A stretch of 64,000 nt of DNA, taken from assembly GCF_949628265.1 (NCBI RefSeq), contig NC_088790.1:3848545-3912544 (forward strand). The letters are read 5' to 3'. This document shows, one piece after another, positions 1-9,741 of the stretch; positions within the stretch are counted from its first letter, which is position 1, and each line of letters begins with the position of its first letter. The translations under genes were made by a program, and so were the position numbers. The notes beneath the pieces are model-generated. The model was not told where the DNA came from. It did no database searches and was given only the letters and a program-made list of their open reading frames with translations. Source of the stretch: Cloeon dipterum. Taxonomy: Eukaryota; Arthropoda; Insecta; Ephemeroptera; Baetidae.

Positions 1-427
1 CTAACCTATTGTTCCTCACTGAAGAGTCTTTCTAGGCCGATTCACTTATATCTATATTTTGCATACATTTCTCTCCATTTCGTTGACTGAATAAGAAATG
101 TAAAATCCCTTCCCAACAACTTCTGATCACCTTTCTCGTGCCACTCTTTTGATTTGTTTTCTTTTTCTTTTGGCGGTGCGGGTGCACACCGATTGAGCCC
201 CTCGAGTGAAACTCCATCAGCCAAACCAAACAGTCGCTTGATTAAAAAATAAATAAGAACACGGGAGCAAGAGGGTTTCGAGGATTTCCGCTGGCCTGAT
301 AGAACGAAACGTACTACTTTATCCTTTTTTGCGCTCAACTGTTCGCTCTCATTTTTATTGCAAAAGAGATTATTTGGATATGAAGAAATAAAAATCGAAA
401 CAATAATTCAACACCAACGCTAGACTC
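1..427. other. gene-free 3' flank of Grd
   Basis: I see no coding exon here. The short open frames on the minus strand show no family resemblance and no splice partners. This is downstream flank of the channel gene that ends at 545. Confidence 0.6.
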
Positions 428-433
428 TTTATT
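428..433 (-). terminator. poly(A) signal of Grd-like gene
   Basis: TTTATT on the plus strand reads AATAAA on the minus strand, about 110 nt downstream of the Grd stop codon. It is the nearest canonical signal. Confidence 0.55.
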
Positions 434-544
434 TCATATTCTCCTATCGAAGCAGACATATTCCCACTTTAAGCAACAAGTGGGCGATGCGGGGGAAAAA
501 ATAAAAAATTGACGGCGCGATATGCTCTATATTCATGGATTACA

Positions 545-3500
545 TTATTTTGCCATTATTATGGACGGCGGAGGCTGTCGCCATTTGAATTCGTCTGCAA
601 GCGCCACGTAACCAAGCCAGTACAAGAAATTGAGGATGAAGAACGACGCGGGAAATAAAATGCGAGCCAACTTGTCGATTCGAGAGACGCTGTTCATCGC
701 TCCAGGCCCTTGCTGCTGTCCTGCTGCTCTTTGCCTCATTCGCCGGAATTTGTCGTTGCCTTTTAAACGAAATAACGTTTTTAATAAGTCCTTAGAGCTT
801 TCTCCATTATGCATACCTGTCAGGCAGAAAAATATTTGCTTCCATCCGGGGATACGACGCTCGGTTTGAGTGTGCCGCTCCATTGTGCCCTTTTTCGGAG
901 TTTCGCTTTGCAGGGGCCCGTCCTTAACGATGAGAATTGAGTGGGTTCATTTTTATTTTTCAAATGAACAAAATTAACAACCTTATAAATTGGGCAAATG
1001 AGAGATCCACGACGTCTCTGCTCGATCAAGCCGACGGATGCGACTGAGCTCATCACAATAACCGACTCGTCAAATTTCGGGCCTTCCAGATCGTCCCACT
1101 CTTCCTCGTCTACTGGAATTTCTCCATAGCCAACCTTGGGGAAATTGTACATTAGTATATAAATATGAAGTGTAACAACCTCACCTTAGTAAAATAATGG
1201 ACGCCCGCGAATTCCAGTAGTGTGGCGATGCAGTAGAAAAAGCTCATCAGTAAAAACCAGTCCAGCGCAGTGGCGTATTTGACCTTTGGCAAGTCTTTGC
1301 GGCTGTCCAGGCTGATGGTCGACAGCGTCAACACAGTCGTGATTCCTATAATATGTGATGAAAAGAATGTAAGACAGGAGAAAATGATTTACCTAAACCG
1401 ACTCGGTCGCTAGTGGCTTCTCTGTGAATCCAGAAGGAAACCCAACTGAGCACCACAATTAAAATGCAGGGCACATAAACCTGGATCAGAAAATAGCCTG
1501 TGTGCCGCTGCAAATTGAAATTGACTTGAAGCACGCTGAATTCACCTATGTATAGAGGAAATAATTATTACCAGGAATAATTAAACTAGTTTACAAAGTG
1601 TACCTTCTCGTCGACGGTACGTAGAATTTCTTTGTGGACTGCCCATTAAATCAAACTGGGAAAGAGTCATTCCTGGCTCGAAGTTGACGCTGGCTCCCGA
1701 CTCCCATTGATATCGGAGCTGCTTGCTGGTGTATGCGTCTATTCAAGAAATAAGAGGAAAAAACGTCACTTAAACTCCCTGCAGAAATGAGTTAAGGAGA
1801 AACAAACCAACTGTGAAATTTTCCCAGTCTCGAGGTTCAACTTGAACATGCGTGCATACGCTAAATTAATGCAATTACCTCATCGTGAATTTAAAAAAAT
1901 GCCACGCGCAGACCCTCGGACGTAACCCACTTGAGCCCGCATTTTTTAATTTTACCATCTTGACGCATGTGTGTATAGTTCGTATTCAAATAAAACAGCG
2001 AAGGCAGCGCAAACTTCAAGAGTTCATTAAGCACAAGAGGCGTTCATTTCTGCGGCGAGCTTCGTGACTGGAATTTATCCGAGGCGGGCCAGGCGTGAAC
2101 AAACACATATTTCGCCCTCGAAAACGCCCCATCACATTGTTTGACCACTCCTAATAATCACTTGGCCGCAAAAAATGGCGTTTATTTGATACGAGCCGCT
2201 CTTTGACGCTTGTGCCTTTCAGAAAGGAATCGAGCGGGAAACATTTTCTGCCTCTCTTTTCTTTGACGCTGCAAAAAGCGTTGCAACCACGCTCTTTTGA
2301 AATGGAAATCATTTTTCTGCCGAGTAATTTCTCTCGAGGGCGGCGCGAAGTTATATATGGCCGGCTTGCAGCTTGTCCGCAATGGGAAATCTCATTAAGT
2401 TGGTCTGCTGACTTTTAAAATTGTGCAATTTTTCTGAATATGCATACTCACAGCTTCCCAAGATCAGAGGGCATGACTGACGATCCATGGGGAAATTTCG
2501 CAGCTCCATAGGACACTTTGCCTTCACAGTCAACCTATATTTTGTTTGATAAATTTGACCATTTTTGCCTGTTTCGTTTTGGTTAAAAAGATGTACCTCA
2601 TTGAGTAAAGAATATCGCCATTCTGCGAAAGCCGCAGCAACTTGTTGGGCACCGTAATCGTGTGCACGTACGAGTTCTTGCCATTGTAGAAGTAGGTGTC
2701 GGGTCGCCAAATGCGCTCCAGCATCTTAAAGTTGAGGCTGAGACTGGAAATGGGTCCCTGAAAGCTGAGCCGCGGATCCGTCCAATATTGCCGAAAGTAG
2801 CAGTCCATCGAATACTCCTGTGTCAAATATTTCCTCGTGTCAGCACGACCGTCAGGCCGAAATTTGAGAAGGAATAATTGCCGGGTGAGAGGATTTCCGT
2901 GTCCGCCTGCCACTTGGACGACTACACGCAGCCAGTGTGACTGACGCGCCACACACGCTGCATACGTCGGCCAAGTGACATTGATTTCAAAATTCAACAA
3001 CTTGCCATGTCCAATTCCGAGACGGGTCCCATGCTGCGAATCAGAATGTTGGTTTTGACTATCATTGGCTCGCCTGTTAACAATTTCGATGTTGTAATTA
3101 AGTATTAAATTGAATTGGTGAACACGAATGTCGATGCACTAGGGAAAGATAACACACCGATTAATCCGAAAATTTGATTTTTAATTTCGTTTAAAACGTG
3201 TCTCACAGAGTTTGCCGAGATGTTTGTTCAAAATTTAGAATTTAAAATTACGGAGGTGTCTTTTGTCAAAAACTATTAAAAATATTTGCTAAAAATTACT
3301 AAAAATTATTTTGTTGTTCAGTTTCCATAGTTTATTGAGTAATTTTTCTAGTTAAATAATTTCTAAAATAAATGATACTCAAATTAGGAAAAATAAAAAT
3401 CTTCTTGATGGTGTAGTGAAGTTGCAACCTTCATTTCCTTCCTGAGTTTTCGTAAAAATTTAACTGGAAATGCTAAAACCAATTATGGAATATTTGGTAT

Positions 3501-5041
3501 TATATGAGATAATTTGCATAATTTGTGTTGTAGGAAGGGTGAAGTGGCGTGGTTTTAATTAGATTTTGTCCCTTTTCTTACCTTTTCATCGTGATTTGTA
3601 TATTTTCCCTATTTTCTAAATTATGCTATATCCCATTTTTGTTATTCAAAGCATGTACATCCTACCTTTCTTGCGTGCTGGAAGCTGGCTACTTTCATAG
3701 TTTTTCAACAGGTTTTCTAAAATCATGGAAATGTTTTTGCTGACAGCCACTGGTGAGGGTGTTGAGACTTGTCTCTTGAAGACGTGACGACTCGCATTTC
3801 CACTGCTGTGGAGGACGGCGGCGCGAGCAATGTGGCCGTCGGGCAAGGGGCGGACGTGCAGGATAGAATAGCAGTACCTAAATAAGTCGCCAATTATTTC
3901 CAACTCAGTATCTATGCACGGTGCAAAACAGCATTTTAGCTTTAAGCTCGCGGTGCATGAGGCGTTCTGCTGTTCCTTTCTCTTTGCTCCGCCTTTTGTC
4001 TGGTGTGAGACACCGTGATAATGCACCCTCTATTACTTATTCTCGCGGCCCGGCATTGTTAAAGAAGCTCTCTATTATTGGGTTCATGCACTAGCTGAGC
4101 TGACTGCCGCTCAAGAGAGAGTATTATTACGTGCGGCATCCCAAACAAGAAATCGATGCATCAGTAATTGAGGGCCCTCGAGCGTCCGCCGTCAGCACTT
4201 TTCAACCAGCGCGCCGCGCGCCGCCGTGTTTTTCCAATTTTCTGCATATTTTAGCGATTCGTCACGCGCGGCTGATTATCCACTCAGCCGCTCGCTGCGG
4301 GATTAATTCGTCATCACTGGAAATTATTACCGCGCCCCATACATGTGCACCCTAGCTGCTTTTGTTTGCGATAGTGATTGCTCATGGCCAGATAGTATTG
4401 GATATTTTTTGTACCAAGATCCGAGCTTCGAATTATCGGAGGCTTGAGTAATTATTTTGTTGTTAACAAGCACTTCTTCGCCTACAATAACAGCACGCAC
4501 TCACGCAATGCTCGTGTTTGCAATTAATGAAACACATTTCTACCTGCATCCCTCATTAAATAAAAACGCATCAGGCAAATCCCAAAAGGGCGTGTGTGTT
4601 GCACTATATTTTCGCACTCAAATTATGTGCTTTTCACGCAGATATAAACCTAAACAACGGAATAAAGCATGTATTCAATCTATGGAAGATTATTTAAAAG
4701 ACAATTTAAATACGGAATACCAAACCTTTTCACTCAGAATAATATAACTAATACAATTGATTAAGACTTCGTTAAATTTGGACAAATAAATATGAATATT
4801 TAGCAAGCACATCTCATTTTTACAAATTTAAACATTTTTACGAATTAGAAACGATAAAAACTAAATTTACCAACATGAATTCCAGTAGAAAATTAAAAAA
4901 AGTGTCGTATTTGTTATCGAACTAAAATCGCGCTAAATAACTCATTTAACCTACTATAATAAAGCAATTACAAATAAATTTCCTTGACACTTACGCTGTG
5001 GAGAGGCTAATGAAGAACGAAAGCAAGCGTGGATACAGCAT
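545..5041 (-). CDS. Grd: Grd-like Cys-loop GABA-type receptor subunit
   Basis: Pentameric ligand-gated ion channel subunit of the plasma membrane. Coding exons, 5' to 3' on minus: 5041-4995, 3739-3666, 3073-3006, 2817-2597, 2534-2452, 1738-1604, 1545-1393, 1345-1185, 1134-982, 922-817, 759-545. They sum to 1416 nt, 471 residues, normal for the family. Visible features: a hydrophobic signal peptide starting [10 protein letters not shown], a Cys-loop with the two Cys 14 residues apart (CPMEL...RQSC), four membrane segments, an M2 running [19 protein letters not shown], a short M3-M4 loop, and M4 [18 protein letters not shown]. The pore entry reads SDRVGLG where RDL has PARVALG, as in Drosophila GRD; GRD with LCCH3 is known to form a cation-selective GABA channel. 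The exon 3 donor is GCAAGT. The first exon is placed by signal peptide and phase only, the 3739 acceptor could be earlier, and the M3-M4 loop junctions are the least certain internal ones. Confidence 0.88.
3740..4994 (-). other. inferred first intron of Grd-like gene
   Basis: This lies between the signal-peptide exon (donor GTAAGT at 4994-4989) and the exon beginning at 3739. An open minus frame continues upstream to 4026 and could carry extra N-terminal residues if an earlier acceptor is used (for example near 3770). Otherwise the stretch is AT-rich with nothing recognisable. Confidence 0.4.
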
Positions 5042-5639
5042 GACTGACAGTCCTGAAGACCAGTTAGTGGTGGTCCGGAGGCCTAAGAGGAACGCTCTTT
5101 CAGGACGCAGGCGCCTCCGTGGCTTATCTCGTGCAGCCGCACTCGTGATCACGGCCGCAACTCTTGCCAGCCCAATTTATTCCCGCGCTTGCTGCCATTG
5201 TTCGCACGTTTTCTCCGTCAAACTCTTCTTATGTTAGACTTCGCCATGTGGAAAATTGTAATCAATAGCACGCAAAGTGTTTGACTTTCTCAAACGGTTT
5301 AGGAACCGAAATATAAATAAAAGACCTAATTTCAGGAATTAAATTGTAAAAAATTTATTAAACTTTGAAATAATACGGGCTGTTAATTTTAGACGGTTGA
5401 AATTTTGTTTCTGAGCTTCAAATCTGTAAATAAGAACGAATAATTAAATTTGAAATCGCGTCAAAAAGCGACTAAAAATGACTGAAATCCGTCTAATTGG
5501 TTCAGTTTAGCAGGAAACTTGACTTAAAAGCGTGATAATATCTTTAAAAATAAATAATATAAGCCTTGAGTGGGGAAAATTGGCTATTCGACTCATCCGA
5601 AATTAAAAAGAGCGGCAAGTAGCACAAATCAATGCACCA

Positions 5640-6110
5640 TTAATGCATATTTGTCAATATCGTCAGCACCAAATCTGGAGTTCTAACAGTCAGAATTGCA
5701 AAAACTGCACACCGTTCGACTGGTCTGGACCTCCCCTAGATAGCCTATGGATTTTGAGGGTGGTCAACTTTCATCCCCTTCCACCCCATACATTGCAGTA
5801 ATAATAAAAATCGCTTTCAGAAACATATACACTGATCGCAACTCTCTTAAATTGATAAAAATCTACCCCAAACTATCACCTTTTACCATTTACATAGAGT
5901 GGAAAGTTTAAAAGTAAAATTTAAACAGCAGAACCAGAAATTTCATCGTATTTTTACAAAGAAAGTTTTATTACCGAGGCAAATTGGGGTTGGTTATCAC
6001 CCCCAAAACCCATTTGCTATCTAGGGCAGGTGGAGACGAGTCGAATGGTGAGCAGTTTTTGTAATCCTGAACGCTCAAACCCGAGATTTGGCGATGGTAG
6101 TGTTGGAAAA
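5640..6110. repeat. fold-back (inverted-repeat) element
   Basis: The left arm at about 5665-5775 and the reverse complement of about 5980-6095 share blocks such as CACCAAATCT / CGCCAAATCT, CAAAAACTGC, ATTCGACT, CCCTAGATAGC and GGGTTTTGGGGGTG-like sequence over roughly 110 bp with moderate divergence. About 200 bp of unrelated AT-rich sequence separates the arms. This fits a MITE or foldback element without coding capacity. The exact ends and a target duplication were not resolved. Confidence 0.75.
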
Positions 6111-6966
6111 ATCGAAAGTTTGAATTTTTTGCTATATAATTGCAAAGCCAAATCATTTGTTCATAGAGACTCTAAAAAAGCGTTGGAATTGTATTTCCCA
6201 TAATCAAATTCATTCGCAGCAAATTATGCAAATTTAATATTTAAAAAATCATCTAAAACCAACTAAATTGCTCCAAAAAGCAATCTGAAAACAGTGCACT
6301 ATTTTGGTATAAAAATAAAAGTCCTCTCTATCTAGAAATTGATTTTCTACTCATTGTTAAAAAACTATTCCCAACTGAGCAGATTTTTTTTCAATTTTTA
6401 TTAACATGCAATTATTTTAAGTTTGTTTGCTAAATTTATATACTTTAATTCTTTTTGTATAGAAAGGTCGCTCCAATATAAGTAAAGCTGTGAAATTTTA
6501 CCAGCTCAAATTCCTACTGCCCCAGTTTCCACTGCATACGCAAGCCGCATGAACGCCTGCACAGAAGAAATATCATTCCTCCATATTGATGCAGACAAAA
6601 GACCGCAGAGAGCATGGAAAAAGAAAAGAAAAACAAATTTTGTGCAGCTCCCTTATATATCCTTATTGTTTGTCGACAGCAAAAGCAAACTCGTAGCCTC
6701 TCCCTGGTATTGCGTTTGTTCTGACAGGATTGAAAGCGCGCACGTATTCATATAATGTCGGAGCTTGACGCTCCCAGTCGAAACAAAGACTGAAAGCGGG
6801 TGCACCTGCCTTTGAGTGAAATGAGCCGCGTGAAAAGCTATTTAATCACCAGGAAGCTCCCAGGTTATGTTTCCAAAGGTTGCAAATTAAACTCGCGTTA
6901 ATGGGCGAGCTGTGCTCCGATCAAATAACCACTTTCTAATTAATTAATAACATTTTAGCGCCAGAT

Positions 6967-7276
6967 CTAGATTAAAGGGGACCGATGATTCAGGGCGAAA
7001 ATTTATAATTATTTGAATTGCCTTGGATGCCATAAGCAATTGATCGATAAAAAATTTGTTCTAATCAAAAGGGGCCTTGCTAAAGTAAAAATTCAAATTG
7101 TCTCCAAAATTTGCAGCGCTTTGAGCACATTTTCTTGGTAGATTTCAATTCTTTTCGTTGATATCTGTCCCACAGCATAAATGAAACCTTTTTGAAAACT
7201 GTTAGTTTTGAAATAAAATAGGAAATCAATAGGAATGTAACAGTCCTCTCACCATTTGAAAAGCATGCTAACTTTT
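6967..7276 (+). repeat. dispersed repeat, copy 1 of a direct pair
   Basis: It shares ordered blocks with 7851-8085 in the same orientation: GATTAAAGGGGA, AATTATTTGAATTG, AGTAAAAATTCAAATTG, CTCCAAAATTT, CACATTTTCTTG, GAAATAAAATAGGA, ACAGTCCTC and AAAAGCATGCTAACTTT. Related 3' ends recur near 30.8, 34.1 and 40.0 kb. No ORF is present. Confidence 0.75.
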
Positions 7277-7850
7277 AACCCACTTTAAAAAAATACAGTA
7301 CATTTTGATAGTATCAAGCCTCTTTAAATGGAATAAAATAGGCTATGCGCAGGCTTTACAGATCCACCAGCGCTTAAAAAATGTTTGAGAGCTCCAATTT
7401 CATTAAAAAATATTTTTTTTTTGCTATGGAGGAGTAATATAAAGTCTAGTGCGGTTAGGTGGAACTATTCATTGTTTCGTTTTTCTGCAGGCTCTCCAGA
7501 GACCTCAATTATATCCAAAGTCAAAGAGAGGCCTTAATCGGCCAGTGGCAGTGCACATATTAAATACGGGCTCTCTCTGGGTTAGCAGGGGCTTTGCAGT
7601 TCTGTTTGCCGAAGCGCTTCATAAAAATGGAAAAATGGCTCGCACACCACCACTTCCTTCCCTCAGTTTCTCTTCATTACACCCTCCCTTCTTTCTCAAC
7701 GTCCGAGTGCTCCGAATTTTTGTTCATACTCGCTTTTGTTATATATGAACCCACTTTCTGCGCGCAAAATGAATGCCGTAGACATGCAATGCGTAATTCA
7801 CCGTCGTTGATGGTAAAAACCTGACAGTGGAACAAACTAGGGGGAGATAG

Positions 7851-8085
7851 ATTAAAGTGGATCGATAAAGGGCGACAGTCGAAAATTATTTGAATTGTTT
7901 AATACCATCGAAAAACAATACCTTGCTACAGTAAAAATTCAAATGTTCTCCAAAATTTCCGGCACTTGACCACATTTTCTTGTCAGTGGGGTGAAACCAA
8001 TTAGAGAAACTCTTTGTTTGTGAAATAAAATAGGATTTCAGGTAAGGAGACAGTCCTCACCATTAGAAAAGCATGCTAACTTTGC
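7851..8085 (+). repeat. dispersed repeat, copy 2 of a direct pair
   Basis: Shorter, diverged copy of 6967-7276 with the same block order and orientation, ending with GCATGCTAACTTT. It sits about 880 bp downstream of copy 1 and about 110 bp from the poly(A) signal of the neighbouring protease gene. Confidence 0.75.
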
Positions 8086-8198
8086 AGCGCTTTCTCAAAA
8101 ATTTAATTTTGGCTTCAACTGGATCCTATGGGATGAGCTCATGCAATGGCAACAAGCATTTTCCAGGATTTTGCAGTATTTAAAACAAAACGCTGCTA

Positions 8199-8204
8199 TT
8201 TATT
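8199..8204 (-). terminator. poly(A) signal of S1 protease gene
   Basis: AATAAA on the minus strand, 45 nt past the stop codon at 8250-8252. Confidence 0.7.
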
Positions 8205-8249
8205 CTATCGATTCAGTGCATCATATATTATCTACATATTACATTAAAT

Positions 8250-9422
8250 TCATTCTCTAATTTTGACGCCGCCATTTCTTTCGATCCAGTGTAGGAACGC
8301 CGTGACTCTCGTAAAACCGTGGGCTTTGGATCCCTGGCAGTTTCCGGCTACAAAAGAAGCGATTCCGATCTGCGTTGGCTTGCCGTCGGTCTCGAACTCG
8401 TACATAGTCATTGGGCCGCCAGAGTCACCCTGTTAACTCGTCAGATTATTATATATTTGATCTTTTCCAAAGTAGTTATTGGGCCAGTTACATAGCAAAC
8501 GCCAGCGGTTCCCCAATTTGTGTCCGCGCATATTTTTGAATAATTAATCGCTACAGATCCATACGTTTTCGCGCAAACCTCGTTTGAAATTACTATGACG
8601 TCCGCAAACTTCAGGTCTTTGCTGATGCTGTTAGATGCTATTAACGTACACCTTGAGTAATGGTACATTGTTGATCAATATTAAGCTTATTTACAGTCTG
8701 AAGTGTGTCCCCATCCAGTAACCGTTGCCTTACGGCCTGCAAATGTTTTCCACATCAAGGAGTAAGAAGGTAAACGGACGGCGCCGATATCTATTTAAAT
8801 GTCAACTATCATTAATAATTTTCCATGTAAATTTTCACTCACTTTCTCCGGTTAAATCTTCAGGGAGCATGATTAGGGCAATGTCATTGTTAAGATGTCT
8901 ATAATCGTAATTTTCGTGAACGATAGCATGTTTCGAAATAACAACTTGACCTCCTTCGTTCCTAAGTACGCCTGCACGCACCTCGAAGGTTGAACAGCTA
9001 CAATTCTTTCACGTGAATAACAGGCTCAATTTGAAAATTTTCACATACCCGGAGGCACAATGGGCAGCGGTCATTACAACCCGGCTAGAAATAATAGAGC
9101 CGCCACAATAAGAGGCCCAATCATTGACTATAGCCACTTGGTAGGGAAACTGACCGGGGAAAGCATTTTTACCGCCAATTATTCCATTCCGCACTGTTAA
9201 AGAGATATTTATAATATTTTTAAAAAGCACTATAGGTTAAAATCAACGTAACCATTTTTTGGTGGTGTGATTGCTGGTCTAACAACGTATTTCGGCTTTA
9301 TATTCGCCTAATAAGTTTATAGAGGTAAATAAATATGTATATAAATAAATAAAGGTTTAAGTTTTTACGCTCACCTGAGTGCCTAAAATGACACATGACA
9401 GAACAACCAACAACAGTTTCAT
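8250..9422 (-). CDS. secreted S1 serine protease, chymotrypsin/elastase-like
   Basis: Secreted endopeptidase of family S1A. Exons 9422-9375, 9307-9253, 9193-9049, 8997-8843, 8790-8695, 8637-8492, 8429-8250 give 825 nt, 274 residues, with phase kept throughout. Signal peptide MKLLLVVLSCVILGT, then a short propeptide; the activation site is RNG/IIGG. The triad is complete: His in TAAHC, Asp in NNDIAL, Ser in GDSGGP. Six residues before the catalytic Ser (chymotrypsin 189) is Gly, and the 216 position appears to be Val, so trypsin-like cleavage is unlikely; a chymotrypsin- or elastase-like preference is the inference. No clip or other accessory domain is seen. The exon 2 donor (GTTACG) is weak but is supported by phase. 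A catalytically dead relative is the next gene upstream on the same strand, suggesting local duplication. Confidence 0.92.
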
Positions 9423-9681
9423 CGTTTGTCACTGAAGGACTATTCATTTTTCTTGTCTATTTACGGCTATTTATTGGTTTGAGCTGTTTAGTAAGAAAAC
9501 AATCGGAATCTATATAACCGTTTACCTTTTTTTCAAAATTGAAAGGTACCATCGTTATTCAAAACGCGTACTCGATCAATAATCTCAAATTGGAATGAAT
9601 ACAGAGTTGTTAATTTATTCAACTTTTATGTTTGAATCATGATATCATAAGTAATATTAACAACGACATAAACCAAATTGC

Positions 9682-9687
9682 TTTATT
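9682..9687 (-). terminator. poly(A) signal of serine protease homologue
   Basis: AATAAA on minus, 55 nt beyond the stop at 9742-9744. Confidence 0.7.
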
Positions 9688-9741
9688 CATTGTAAGGACA
9701 TACAGGTGTCACAAATTTCCTCCCGTAAATTATATTTTGAA

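Larger units (their letters stand above)
5042..8198. other. intergenic, repeat-bearing
   Basis: No coding exon was found between the Grd start and the protease 3' end. The interval is AT-rich and holds the fold-back element and the two direct repeat copies listed separately. It may also contain untranslated leader and promoter of the channel gene, which I cannot place. Confidence 0.6.

Noticed and set aside
2820..3000. Possible extra coding exon upstream of the Grd ligand-binding domain
   Set aside because: The frame is open, but the neighbouring exon at 3006-3073 joins perfectly across it with a GC donor; the intervening residues do not resemble any Cys-loop receptor.
4998..5237. Plus-strand open frame starting [10 protein letters not shown]
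   Set aside because: It overlaps the minus-strand signal-peptide exon of the Grd model and has no splice partners or family features.
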